Source: Bdellovibrio sp. KM01
GTDB lineage: Bacteria > Bdellovibrionota > Bdellovibrionia > Bdellovibrionales > Bdellovibrionaceae
Reading direction: 5' to 3'
DNA: 64,000 nucleotides
NCBI RefSeq assembly: GCF_013752535.1
Contig: NZ_CP058348.1
Coordinates: 3,224,001-3,288,000, forward strand
The notes below the pieces were generated by a model. The model ran no database searches. It saw nothing but the letters and a program-made list of their open reading frames with translations, and was not told the origin of the DNA. Of this stretch, positions 32,016-41,690 are shown one piece after another. The translations under genes were made by a program, and so were the position numbers. Positions within the stretch are counted from its first letter, which is position 1. Each line of letters starts with the position of its first letter.

Positions 32016-33353
32016 CTAGAACCAAACTTCGTACTGGTAGCCCACGTTGAAACCGCTAGATTTGTCCGCAAATGTCGGAGCGCTGTTCCCGATGTAGCTC
32101 GCACCTTGGTTCGCTGTATTCCAGAATGAATAAGAAGCATAAGCACGCATAACTGGACGTCCCCAGATGCTTTTCTTAAATGAAAGTTGTGGAGCAATGG
32201 CCACACGACCCATATCACGTGGACCTACGTAGCCACCACCGGCGTCTTTTTCATTTTGATCTTCGTAACGAGTGTAGCCAACTTCTGTTGCCAATTGGAA
32301 TCGGTCCGTGAAGTAGTATACCGGACGAACACCGACACCTTGCCACTGGACCACATTGTCTTGATCCAAACCGTTGCTGCCATAGCTTGCAGCGAAGCCA
32401 GCCATAAATGCCCAGCGATCCACAACATCCATGGACCAGTCTTCAACCAAGCGAACATTCCAAGCTTTGTTTTGGGCGCGTTGAGAAGCTTGAGAAGAAT
32501 CAACAGCACTGTTGCCGTAAACGTTGAAGTCTTTCATCGCGCCTTGACCAAATTCAAGCACGGCTTTGTTGTAACCACCCAAGCCTTTGCCTTCAAGTTT
32601 TGTCGCTAGCACATAACCATTTGTTGCCTCGAAAGTTTTCGTGCCTTGAGTGCTTTCTTTCGCCCAGGCATAAACTCCCCAGAAGCTGATGTTTTGTTCT
32701 GCGAACACTGGAATCGTTGAGTATCTGAAGTCCCAGATATTCAAAACCGGACGACCGATAGATGTCGTCGCAAAATCTTCATTGGCTTGAATCAAGTTCG
32801 CGATTGCCAATTTACCTGGGCCTACTGGAATGGCTTCAACACCGGCACCCACACCTGCCATCTCGCCGTAGTAGTACCAGTCGAAGATGAACAAATCGAC
32901 GTCACGATAGAATCTTTTACCAATCCAATACTCAATCGGATTGCCTTCAAAACCACCGGCTTTTACGTAAGCTTCGATTTCAGATTTAGGAATAGTCGTG
33001 GTTACAGTCGCGTTTGCGCCTGAAGTATCGATAGTTTGGGTCGATTTGCTTGATTCCCATTGACGTAAACCGTCAGAACTATACGCGTAGCGTAGTTGCG
33101 TTCTGAAAAATGAGGGATCGGCCTCATCTGCCTTTTTGTGATGGAATACGAATCCTAATTCAGTATAGAAGTCGCATTCATTTCCTAAACGTAGGAAATT
33201 ACCCGGCAAATTCTTATTGCGGAAGCATTCCATTTTGCCGCCTTCTTGGCTGATCCCTGTGCCACCACGAAGATACGTAGTGAAGTCAGCCTCGAGAGCG
33301 TGTGCGTTATTAACGGCAAACAATATCGTAAGAACCCAAAAGATTTTTTTCAT
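32016..33353 (-). CDS. lamB: Maltoporin-like outer-membrane sugar porin
   Basis: 445 residues with a signal peptide (cleaved near NAHA|LEA). The sequence follows LamB: YLRGGTGIS near the N-terminus, LGNECDFYTELGF, WIGKRFYRDVDLFIFDWYY, GAGVEAI, and a C-terminal strand ending in YQYEVWF with terminal Phe. The aromatic residues of the sugar-sliding track are consistent with this but were not placed individually. It is divergent from the pullulanase/maltodextrin operon, whose transporter it would feed. ATG preceded by AAGGAATAGGG. Confidence 0.88.
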   Translation of the reverse strand: MKKIFWVLTILFAVNNAHALEADFTTYLRGGTGISQEGGKMECFRNKNLPGNFLRLGNECDFYTELGFVFHHKKADEADPSFFRTQLRYAYSSDGLRQWESSKSTQTIDTSGANATVTTTIPKSEIEAYVKAGGFEGNPIEYWIGKRFYRDVDLFIFDWYYYGEMAGVGAGVEAIPVGPGKLAIANLIQANEDFATTSIGRPVLNIWDFRYSTIPVFAEQNISFWGVYAWAKESTQGTKTFEATNGYVLATKLEGKGLGGYNKAVLEFGQGAMKDFNVYGNSAVDSSQASQRAQNKAWNVRLVEDWSMDVVDRWAFMAGFAASYGSNGLDQDNVVQWQGVGVRPVYYFTDRFQLATEVGYTRYEDQNEKDAGGGYVGPRDMGRVAIAPQLSFKKSIWGRPVMRAYASYSFWNTANQGASYIGNSAPTFADKSSGFNVGYQYEVWF

Positions 33354-33447
33354 ACCCTATTCCTTGAAAAACACGAGGCTTACCCATAAAGTCCCGCCCT
33401 GACCAGACCTGATGCATGGAATTAGCAAAAAAAGTAAGGGGATTGCT

Positions 33448-36129
33448 TTGCTAGATCGACGCTTGAATCTATTGCTGACATTCATTTTCACAGCACTTTC
33501 ATTTCTATTATTAGATAATGCGTCCGCAGCGTCGCCTGCACGCGCGCAATGGTTGAGCTCGCAAAAGATGTTGGTCAAACTTCCTCAAGGTCTTCGTGTT
33601 GCCGACAACATGAGTTTTCAACTGGCCAACAGCGATATCAATTTCAGAGATGTTCCGCGCACTTATCCTCTTCCAGTCCTGCAACGTCAGGACAACTATG
33701 CGGTGGTCAGCACGGCGGGTTTAAACCGCCAGATGATCGAGGATTTGATCCATCGTCCTCTTAAAGTTTTTGTCACCAATGATCAAAACCAGCTTCTTGA
33801 TTCGACGGCGATTCAGTACGCGGGTCTGCTGGATGAACTTTATGCTTATCGCGGTAATGATCTGGGTGTAACGAATCAAGGTTCGCAATTTCAATTGAAA
33901 CTGTGGGCTCCGACGGCTTTCTCTGTGCGAGTGGCATTGTTTGCTTCGCCGACAGCGATGCAATCAGATGCTGTACTAATTCCGACTTATCAAAATGGCG
34001 TTTGGACGACATCAGTTCCCCGTCAGTACCAAAATTATTACTACCTCTATGAAGTGACGGTTTATCAACCGCTCACGGACCGTATGGAAACGTCTTTGGT
34101 TACCGATCCCTACAGCATCAGTCTTGCGATGAATGGAGCAAAATCTCAACTGGTAGATTTGGATAGCGGCGAGTCTAAACCATATGGATGGGATAACCTG
34201 ACAAAACCCTATCTGAACTCTTTCAAAGACATAACAATCTATGAACTTCACATCCGCGACTTCAGCGCCAACGACGAAAGCATCCCTTTCGTGTATCGCG
34301 GAACTTACGATGCTTTTGCTCAAGGATCCGGCCGTGGAGTGCAGTACCTGAAATCCCTGGCTGATGCAGGTTTAACCCACGTTCATCTTTTGCCATTCAA
34401 TGATTTTGGATCTGTGAATGAAGACCGCGCGACTTGGGAAACGATCAATGCGAACTCCTCGAACCTTCAGGATGCTCAAGGCGCGCTTTCGCAAATTCGC
34501 GCCCGTGATGCTTTCAATTGGGGTTACGATCCGGTTCACTTCTTTGTTTCCGATGGTTCCTATGCGATGGATCCGCAAGGGTTGTCTCGCGTGCGCGAAA
34601 CTCGCACCATGGTTCAGTCCTTAAACACGCTGGGCTTGCGCGTGGTTCAAGACGTGGTGTTCAACCACACATATGAAAATGGACTAACGGCTTTCTCGGT
34701 TTTCGATAAAATCGTACCTCTGTATTACTACCGCCTGAACGACGAGGGTTACACTTACAACTCTTCTTGTTGTGCCGATACGGCCAGCGAACACTTCATG
34801 ATGGAAAAACTCATCGTGGACTCAGTGGTTCATTGGGCAAAGAACTATAAAATTGACGGATTCCGTTTTGATTTGATGTCTTTTCACTCGCGCTCGACTT
34901 TGATGAAAGTGAAAGAGGCTTTGCGCTCTTTGACTTTGCAACGTGACGGCGTGGATGGTTCTCGCATCTATATATATGGAGAGGCTTGGCCGTTTGGTTC
35001 TTTCTATAATCAGAATCCCCAGGAATCCATGAGCCAGTTGAATGCTTATGGAACCGGTATCGGTTTCTTTAATGATCGTCTGCGCGATGCGGTTCGCGGT
35101 GGCACAACAAGTTCGTCTGAAAAATCAGATCAGGGTTTTGCCACAGGATTGTATTTTGATTTCAATCAGGAACCAGCAAATCAAAACACGCCGACGGATA
35201 TCAATCAGCAAATGGATAAAATTCGCCATTTGGGTGATGTGATCAAAGTGGGTTTGGCTGGAAATCTTCGTGATTTCTCATTCCGCGAACACTATGGAAA
35301 TGTGATCTTGGGTGGAAACCTGCTTTACCGCAACAGCCCTGTCGCAACTTCTGCAGAACCGATTGAAACCATCAACTATGTTTCTGCTCACGATGGTTAT
35401 ACGTTGTGGGATGCGATTCAGGCGAAAGCGCCTTTCTATACTCGTGGCCGCATTCCCGAAACAGCCACAGCTTCAGAACGTCAACGCATGCACCAATTGG
35501 CAATGGCGATTCCTATGCTGAGCCAGGGCATTCCATTTATGGAATCTGGCGTGGAGCTTTTGCGTTCCAAAAATGGGGACCAGGACTCTTATGATTCGGG
35601 AGATTATTTCAACCGTATCAACTGGACAGGCAACGACAACTATTGGGGTCAGGGTCTGCCACCCGCTTGGAAGAACTATAATGACTGGGCTTTCTGGCAA
35701 CCCCGCCTGCAAAATCAAGATTTGAAAGTAACACCGCAGTTGATCGCGCAAACTGCGAATTACTACAAGGGCCTTCTGCGTCTGCGTAAAGGCAGTTCAC
35801 TGTTTAAAATGAACTCTTTGGAAGAGATCATGAACGGATTGGTCTTCCTGGATAATGAAGGCACGATTGAACCGGGCTTGATCGCCATGGTTCTGCACAA
35901 TCCGAAAGAAGCCCTTTTGATTATGTTCAACAGCTCGAGAAACCCTCGAGTCTTTTCTCACAAAGTATTGAGCTACAACTGGGGTTACGACCCTGCGTTT
36001 GGACCGAATGTGGATCCTTTGCTTGCGCAAGTGATTCTCAATCGTGCTCAGTCTCAGATTCAAATTCCAGGTATGACAACAGTGGTGTTGCGACTGGCAA
36101 AGGGATCTTATTTTACGGGTGTTAAGTAA
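33448..36129 (+). CDS. pulA: Secreted type I pullulanase-like debranching enzyme (GH13)
   Basis: About 893 residues from the TTG at 33448 (AAGGGGA five bases upstream); an ATG at 33412 gives 905 residues but lacks a ribosome site. A signal peptide ends SAA. An N-terminal CBM48-like sandwich (LKLWAPTAFSVRVALF) leads to the GH13 barrel with pullulanase signature YNWGYDPVHFF, VVFNHTY, nucleophile Asp475 (FRFDLM), acid/base Glu512 (IYGEAW) and Asp649 (SAHDGY). It would cut alpha-1,6 branches of glycogen, pullulan or starch outside the cytoplasm. First gene of a tight operon: its TAA overlaps the next ATG. Confidence 0.9.
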   Translation: MLDRRLNLLLTFIFTALSFLLLDNASAASPARAQWLSSQKMLVKLPQGLRVADNMSFQLANSDINFRDVPRTYPLPVLQRQDNYAVVSTAGLNRQMIEDLIHRPLKVFVTNDQNQLLDSTAIQYAGLLDELYAYRGNDLGVTNQGSQFQLKLWAPTAFSVRVALFASPTAMQSDAVLIPTYQNGVWTTSVPRQYQNYYYLYEVTVYQPLTDRMETSLVTDPYSISLAMNGAKSQLVDLDSGESKPYGWDNLTKPYLNSFKDITIYELHIRDFSANDESIPFVYRGTYDAFAQGSGRGVQYLKSLADAGLTHVHLLPFNDFGSVNEDRATWETINANSSNLQDAQGALSQIRARDAFNWGYDPVHFFVSDGSYAMDPQGLSRVRETRTMVQSLNTLGLRVVQDVVFNHTYENGLTAFSVFDKIVPLYYYRLNDEGYTYNSSCCADTASEHFMMEKLIVDSVVHWAKNYKIDGFRFDLMSFHSRSTLMKVKEALRSLTLQRDGVDGSRIYIYGEAWPFGSFYNQNPQESMSQLNAYGTGIGFFNDRLRDAVRGGTTSSSEKSDQGFATGLYFDFNQEPANQNTPTDINQQMDKIRHLGDVIKVGLAGNLRDFSFREHYGNVILGGNLLYRNSPVATSAEPIETINYVSAHDGYTLWDAIQAKAPFYTRGRIPETATASERQRMHQLAMAIPMLSQGIPFMESGVELLRSKNGDQDSYDSGDYFNRINWTGNDNYWGQGLPPAWKNYNDWAFWQPRLQNQDLKVTPQLIAQTANYYKGLLRLRKGSSLFKMNSLEEIMNGLVFLDNEGTIEPGLIAMVLHNPKEALLIMFNSSRNPRVFSHKVLSYNWGYDPAFGPNVDPLLAQVILNRAQSQIQIPGMTTVVLRLAKGSYFTGVK

Positions 36130-38327
36130 TGCGCTATTATTTGTTTTTATTGATCACGTTTTGTTCGATGGCTGCTCAAGCGGAGAAACTTCGTATTCAC
36201 GTATGGCACCAAATGATCTATGGCCACCGTCAAGTCTTGGCCGAAGTTCTTAAAGAATTTGAAAAGCAAAATCCCGATATCACGGTTCAGGCAACTTATC
36301 GTGAAACTGAAGAACTGCGCAGCGGATATCAATCTGCTGCTATGGGTGGATCAGGTCCGGAGCTGGTTTACGGTCCTTCGGATCAAATCGGTCCCTTTGC
36401 CACCATGGGCATCATCCGTCCTTTGGATGATGTTCTGGGCGCAGACTATTTCAAACAATTCGATCCGTTGGCGGCTCCGACTTACAACGGTAAGCACTTT
36501 GCTATCGGCGATGCTGTCGGCAATCACTTGATGCTGATTTATAACAAAAAACTTCTTTCAACTCCCCCGAAAAACTCGGACGAGTTGATCGAGATGGGTA
36601 AAAAAGCAACCATTGATAAAAATGGCGACGGCCGTGTGGATCAATGGGGCTTGGTGTTCAACTACACAGAGCCATTCTTTTTCGCGCCCTTTATTCCTGC
36701 GTTCGGTGAAGACTTTATTAAAAACGACGTTCAGCCGAATTTGAATACACCAGCCCTGGCAAATACTTTCCAGTTCATTCTAGATTTGCGCGATAAATAT
36801 AAAATCATCCCCAAAGAATGCGATTACGAAACGGCCAATGCTTTGTTCAAAGACGGCAAAGCCGCGATGTTGATTAACGGTGACTGGTCCTGGGGCGATT
36901 ACAAAGAGGCGAAAGTTGATTTCGGTATTGCCCGTATCCCGATGATTTCTGGAACTGGCAAATGGCCGGCTTCTTTGGTCGGCACCAAAGGTTATTCCCT
37001 GAACGTAAACATGAAATCACCAAAGCATCAGGAAGCGGCTGTAAAGCTGTTGATGTATTTGACTTCCACACCGGTTCAGCTTCAATTCGCTGAAAAAGTG
37101 GGTATCTTGCCATCCAATCTGGATGCGCGTGATTCTGACATTGTTAAAAATAATCCGCTTTTGAAAATCTCTGCAGACATCATGGAAGTCGGCCATCCTT
37201 TGCCGATCGTGCCTGAAGTGCGTGCGATTTGGGACAGCTTGCGTATTCAATACCAAAAAGTATTGGCTGGCAGTCTGACTCCACAAGCAGGTGCTCAAGG
37301 CGCTCAAGTTCTGGCTGAAAAACAAATCGCCGAAATGAATGAAGTTCTTAAGCCTGATGCCGGTGCTTATGTGCTGAAAGCGATTTTCGCTTTGGTGATT
37401 CTGGGTGGTTTGTGGATGTCGCGCAAATCTTTGGTGGCCTTCATCAAAGGTTTCCAAGGTCCTAACCGCTTTGCTTACTATATGATGCTGCCGGCATTCA
37501 TCGGTATCTTTGCGGTGATCGTATATCCATTCTTCTATAATATCGCGATCTCGTTTTCGAACTTTAGCTTACGCACGTTCCAAGATTGGTCGCTGGTAGG
37601 CTTTACTCATTACGTGAATGCGTTTTCGGATCCGAAATTCTATTCGTTGTTCTTGAAAACCGTGATTTGGACTGTCGTAAACGTTTTCTTCCACGTGACG
37701 TTGGGTGTGTTCTTGGCTGTTATCATTAATCAAGTGATGCCATTCCAAGGATTCTGGAGAGCTCTGTTGATCATCCCTTGGGCTGTTCCTCAGTACATCA
37801 CAGCTTTAACCTGGAGAGCGATGTTCAATCAGGAATACGGACCGATTAATATCGTTCTGCAAAAGTTTTTGCACTTGTCTCCCATTCAATGGCTCAGCCA
37901 ACCGACGACGGCCTTTGCGGCCTGTATTATCACCAACGTATGGTTGGGTTTCCCATTCATGATGATTGTAGCCTTGGGCGGATTGCAGTCCATTTCTCAT
38001 TCGTTGTATGAAGCTGCCCGTCTGGATGGCGCGACTTCATGGCAGCGCTTCCGCCACATCACGTGGCCGTTGTTGATGCCTGTGATGGTTCCAGCAGCGC
38101 TTTTGGGTTCTATCTGGACATTTAATAACTTGAATGTGATCTGGCTGGTTTCAAATTCCGGCGAACCGGGAGATCAAACGCACATCCTGGTATCTTATGT
38201 TTATAAAGCGGCCTTCAACCTATATCGCTACGGTTATGCAGCGGCTGTTTCTGTGATCATCTTCCTGATCCTGGTCATCTGGGGCTTGGGAATGCTTAAG
38301 TCACAATACCAAAAGGAGACCAAGTAA
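36129..38327 (+). CDS. Fused maltose-binding protein and permease (MalE-MalF)
   Basis: 732 residues in one chain. Residues 1-18 are a signal segment; about 19-400 form a maltose-type solute-binding protein (LRIHVWHQMIYGHRQVLAEV, GPELVYGPSDQIG, MLINGDWSWGDYK, WPASLVGTKGYS, STPVQLQFAEKVG). A membrane helix near 410-430 (AIFALVILGGLWMS) links it to a MalF-type permease with six predicted helices and the EAA loop EAARLDGATSWQRF (starting at 628). There is no frameshift or stop between the parts, so the fusion is genuine. Overlaps its neighbours by one base on both sides. Normally these are two proteins. Confidence 0.9.
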   Translation: MRYYLFLLITFCSMAAQAEKLRIHVWHQMIYGHRQVLAEVLKEFEKQNPDITVQATYRETEELRSGYQSAAMGGSGPELVYGPSDQIGPFATMGIIRPLDDVLGADYFKQFDPLAAPTYNGKHFAIGDAVGNHLMLIYNKKLLSTPPKNSDELIEMGKKATIDKNGDGRVDQWGLVFNYTEPFFFAPFIPAFGEDFIKNDVQPNLNTPALANTFQFILDLRDKYKIIPKECDYETANALFKDGKAAMLINGDWSWGDYKEAKVDFGIARIPMISGTGKWPASLVGTKGYSLNVNMKSPKHQEAAVKLLMYLTSTPVQLQFAEKVGILPSNLDARDSDIVKNNPLLKISADIMEVGHPLPIVPEVRAIWDSLRIQYQKVLAGSLTPQAGAQGAQVLAEKQIAEMNEVLKPDAGAYVLKAIFALVILGGLWMSRKSLVAFIKGFQGPNRFAYYMMLPAFIGIFAVIVYPFFYNIAISFSNFSLRTFQDWSLVGFTHYVNAFSDPKFYSLFLKTVIWTVVNVFFHVTLGVFLAVIINQVMPFQGFWRALLIIPWAVPQYITALTWRAMFNQEYGPINIVLQKFLHLSPIQWLSQPTTAFAACIITNVWLGFPFMMIVALGGLQSISHSLYEAARLDGATSWQRFRHITWPLLMPVMVPAALLGSIWTFNNLNVIWLVSNSGEPGDQTHILVSYVYKAAFNLYRYGYAAAVSVIIFLILVIWGLGMLKSQYQKETK

Positions 38328-39145
38328 TGGTAAAACGTCTTCTCGCTTGGGTTTCGATCCTTTTGTTTGCAGTGTTTTCTCTGTACCCGATCGTTTATGT
38401 GATTTCAGTTTCTCTTCGTGGCGACAATGCTTTCCAAACGCAGTCTTTGGAAATCGTGGGTCCTAACTCCACACTTAAAAACTTTGTTTCTTTATTCACA
38501 GAAACAGACTTTTTGTTGTGGTTGAAAAACTCATTGATCATCAGCGGAGTCACAACATTTGCAGGCGTGGCGCTGGCTTCTTGCAGTGCTTATGCTTTGT
38601 CTCGTTACCGTTTCCGTGGTCGTAACATGATGTTGTTCTCACTTCTTACGACACAGATGTTCCCAGCTACAATGTTGATGCTTCCGTTCTTTATTATCTT
38701 GTCACAACTGCATCTGATCGACAGCTTCTGGGGGTTGTTCATTATCTATTCCTCGACAGCGCTGCCGTTCTGCATCTGGCAGATGAAGGCGTACTATGAC
38801 ACAATTCCGCGCGAGCTTGAGGAAGCAGCGCTATTGGATGGTTGTTCGCGCTGGATGATCTTTACAAAAATTATTCTGCCGGTGTCTTCACCAGCACTTG
38901 TGATCACGGCTTTGTTCAGCTTTATGTCAAGCTGGTCTGAATACGTGATTGCCGCCGTGGTTCTGCAAGATCCACAGCTTTATACTTTGCCATTGGGACT
39001 TCGTTCCTTCCAGGCAAGTCTTGCGACTCAATGGGGCCTGTATGCAGCGGGTGCCTTGATCGTAAGTATTCCAGTTTTGATTTTGTTCATCAGTATTTCC
39101 CGTTATTTGGTTTCTGGTCTGACAATGGGAAGCGTGAAGGGTTAA
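38327..39145 (+). CDS. malG: Maltodextrin ABC transporter permease
   Basis: 272 residues, the usual MalG length, with six membrane helices and the EAA loop LEEAALLDGCSRWMIFTKI that contacts the ATPase. The N-terminus (SILLFAVFSLYPIVYVISVSL) and the C-terminal LVSGLTMGSVKG are typical of the family. Start ATG overlaps the previous stop by one base (TAATG); malK starts three bases after its end. Together with the fused binding protein/permease and MalK it makes a complete importer. Confidence 0.93.
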   Translation: MVKRLLAWVSILLFAVFSLYPIVYVISVSLRGDNAFQTQSLEIVGPNSTLKNFVSLFTETDFLLWLKNSLIISGVTTFAGVALASCSAYALSRYRFRGRNMMLFSLLTTQMFPATMLMLPFFIILSQLHLIDSFWGLFIIYSSTALPFCIWQMKAYYDTIPRELEEAALLDGCSRWMIFTKIILPVSSPALVITALFSFMSSWSEYVIAAVVLQDPQLYTLPLGLRSFQASLATQWGLYAAGALIVSIPVLILFISISRYLVSGLTMGSVKG

Positions 39146-39148
39146 TTT

Positions 39149-40192
39149 ATGGCGAATATTGAATTTTCTAATCTGGCAAAAAGTTTCGGCTCCGCCAAAA
39201 TTCTTAAAGACATCAATTTGGAAATCGCTTCGGGCGAGTTCCTGGTGTTGGTAGGTCCTTCTGGTTGCGGGAAATCCACTTTGCTTCGCACACTTGCGGG
39301 TCTTGAAACTTTGGATTCAGGAACGATCAAAGTTGGCGGCAAGGTTATCAACAATGTTGAGCCTCAGGATCGTGACCTGGCGATGGTTTTCCAAAGCTAT
39401 GCTCTTTACCCGCACATGACTGTCGAAGAAAACATGGGCTTTGGATTGAAGTTGCAAAAAGTTTCTGCACCGGAAATCGCAAAGCGCGTGAAAGAGATCG
39501 CGGATCTTTTGCAGATCTCTCACCTGCTTGAACGTCGTCCGAAAGAACTTTCGGGTGGGCAACGTCAGCGCGTGGCTTTGGGCCGTGCCTTGGCTCGTAA
39601 AACTCCGGTGATTTTGTTCGACGAACCCCTTTCGAATTTGGATGCGCATCTGCGTACGCAAATGCGAGTGGAAATCAAACGTCTTCATGAAAATTCCAAA
39701 TCCACGATGATCTATGTGACCCATGATCAAATGGAAGCGACAACGATGGGTGACCGTATCGCTGTTCTTAAAGATGGCGTGATCGAACAAGTTGGGACTC
39801 CAACGGATATTTACCACCGCCCCAAAAACATGTTCATCGCAAGTTTCATCGGTTCCCCAGAGATGAATTTCATTGAAGGCAACACCGTTCGCCGCCTGCC
39901 ATGGCCGGAAGCTCAAAAAGCCGACCAAGTTTTGGGGATTCGCCCAGAAAGCTTTAAATTCAATACAGGCGATCTGAGCTCCCATGACATTGCTCTGGGC
40001 GATTACACAGTGGAACTGTCAGAAAACCTTGGGGGCCAACAAATGCTCCATGGATTATTAGATGGCCAAAGTGTGAGAATTATTACGGATTCCATGGATA
40101 AATTTTCCAAGGGGCAAAAGGTTCCAGTAAAAATAGATCTGACAAAGGCTCACCTGTTTGATAAGAAAACAGGACAGAATCAGCGTCTATAG
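39149..40192 (+). CDS. malK: Maltodextrin ABC transporter ATP-binding protein
   Basis: 347 residues. Walker A GPSGCGKST (36-44), Q-loop FQSYALYPHM, signature LSGGQ (134-138), Walker B VILFDEP (Asp158, Glu159), D-loop LSNLDAHLR and switch His in VTHDQMEA are all present, so ATP hydrolysis should be intact. A shortened C-terminal regulatory region (about 110 residues, MalK usually 370 in total) carries GIRPESFKF and a TOBE-like end. Powers the permease pair encoded just upstream; may also serve other sugar transporters in the cell. Confidence 0.93.
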   Translation: MANIEFSNLAKSFGSAKILKDINLEIASGEFLVLVGPSGCGKSTLLRTLAGLETLDSGTIKVGGKVINNVEPQDRDLAMVFQSYALYPHMTVEENMGFGLKLQKVSAPEIAKRVKEIADLLQISHLLERRPKELSGGQRQRVALGRALARKTPVILFDEPLSNLDAHLRTQMRVEIKRLHENSKSTMIYVTHDQMEATTMGDRIAVLKDGVIEQVGTPTDIYHRPKNMFIASFIGSPEMNFIEGNTVRRLPWPEAQKADQVLGIRPESFKFNTGDLSSHDIALGDYTVELSENLGGQQMLHGLLDGQSVRIITDSMDKFSKGQKVPVKIDLTKAHLFDKKTGQNQRL

Positions 40193-40200
40193 GAGACCAC

Positions 40201-41646
40201 ATGTTCTCAAAACTGCAACGATCCATTTTACTCCTGACTTTTTTGTTGGGTACTAGTTCGGCCCTTGCAGCTCCAAGAACAGTTTTCGTTCAATTGTTTG
40301 AGTGGCCCTGGAGAGAAGTTGCACGTGAGTGCGAGTTGTACCTGGGCCCATCTGGTTTTTCCGCTGTTCAAGTTTCGCCTCCCCATGAACACGTTGCTTA
40401 CAACGGTGCCTGGTGGGAGCGCTATCAAGTTGTCTCATACAAATTAGAATCCCGTGGTGGCAGTGAAGCGGAATTCGTCGACATGGTTCGACGCTGTAAC
40501 GCTGCTGGTGTCGACGTTTATGCCGATGCTGTCTTGAACCACATGGCTGGTTTCCCACAAGGTGTAGGTTTTGCCGGCTCCACGTTCACTCAAAGAAATT
40601 ATCCAGGTATTTACAGCCCGAATGACTTCCACAGCTGTGGTCGTAACGGCAACGACAACATCGTTAATTACCGTGACCTATACGAGCTACAAAACTGCCA
40701 ATTGGTGGGCTTGGCCGACCTCGCGACAGAGTCTCCGTACGTACAACAAAAAATGGCCGATTACCTAAACCACCTTTTGGATTTGGGAGTCGCGGGTTTC
40801 CGCTTTGATGCTGCGAAACACATCGCCTCTAAGGATTTGATTCAATTAAGCCGTCGTTTGAAACGTTCTGCTTACATCTTCCAGGAAATCATTCACGACA
40901 ACTACGGCCCGGTTACTTATAACGAATACTTCCCGGCTGGTGATGTGACGGCTTATGAATACCCCTTCATCCTGGGTGCAAGTATCAAGAATGGCCAGTT
41001 GGGCAACTTGATTAATGTCGCTCGTGGTATGCCTGACAGCAGCCACTCCGTTGTGTTCGTAACCAATCATGACTTAGAAAGAACTGGCGATGCCAGCATT
41101 CTTCGTTACACGGGCGATGATCACTACATCTATCGTTTGGCGCAAATCTTTATGCTCGCGTTCCCGTACGGCTATCCACAGGTTTACTCTGGATACAATT
41201 TTAACTCTTACGATCAAGGTCCTCCATTGGGCACGGATCTGCGCACGTTGGGGATCCTGACGCAAAATAACGCCTGCGTTTCACCTTGGACTTGCGAGCA
41301 CCGCTTGCCTGAAGTGGCTGCGATGGTGAACTTCCGAAACCAAACGGACAAGGCTTTCTATGTATCCAACTGGAACACAGACAATTCTACGTTTGTTTCT
41401 TTCAGCCGCGGTGGTTTGGGTTTCGTAGCCCTTAATTTCTCAAGCAATCCGATCACACGTGAATTGCAAACGGGCTTACCTGCGGGCAGCTATTGCAATC
41501 TTACTGGCCCGTCTTACAGACGCCAAACTCGCAAATGTACAGACATGAAATACGACGTCAATTCGAACGGCGCAATCACTGTTACCTTGCCTCCTTACTC
41601 ATCTCTGGTACTTTTGAATCGCGATCAAACAAAACGTACAAAGTAA
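40201..41646 (+). CDS. Secreted animal-type alpha-amylase (GH13)
   Basis: 481 residues with a signal peptide ending ALA|APR. The barrel has the four GH13 regions: DAVLNH, GFRFDAAKH (nucleophile Asp203, Arg201), FQEI (Glu229) and VTNHD (Asp291). The start VQLFEWPWREVARECE, YQVVSYKLESRGG and the position of Arg201 and Asn289 match the chloride-dependent animal-type enzymes more than the common bacterial ones. The usual C-terminal beta domain follows. It would cut alpha-1,4 bonds of starch or glycogen. It begins eight bases after malK and is followed by a hairpin. Confidence 0.9.
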   Translation: MFSKLQRSILLLTFLLGTSSALAAPRTVFVQLFEWPWREVARECELYLGPSGFSAVQVSPPHEHVAYNGAWWERYQVVSYKLESRGGSEAEFVDMVRRCNAAGVDVYADAVLNHMAGFPQGVGFAGSTFTQRNYPGIYSPNDFHSCGRNGNDNIVNYRDLYELQNCQLVGLADLATESPYVQQKMADYLNHLLDLGVAGFRFDAAKHIASKDLIQLSRRLKRSAYIFQEIIHDNYGPVTYNEYFPAGDVTAYEYPFILGASIKNGQLGNLINVARGMPDSSHSVVFVTNHDLERTGDASILRYTGDDHYIYRLAQIFMLAFPYGYPQVYSGYNFNSYDQGPPLGTDLRTLGILTQNNACVSPWTCEHRLPEVAAMVNFRNQTDKAFYVSNWNTDNSTFVSFSRGGLGFVALNFSSNPITRELQTGLPAGSYCNLTGPSYRRQTRKCTDMKYDVNSNGAITVTLPPYSSLVLLNRDQTKRTK

Positions 41647-41651
41647 GGGCC

Positions 41652-41672
41652 TACTCCAGCGGAGCTGGAGTA
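41652..41672. repeat. ACTCC-type intergenic hairpin, copy 1
   Basis: TACTCCAGC-GGA-GCTGGAGTA: a perfect 9-bp stem with a 3-base loop, just after the amylase stop. Related to 49548-49566 and 50951-50969. No U-tract. Confidence 0.6.
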
Positions 41673-41690
41673 CATCGGGTGTAGTGGGAT

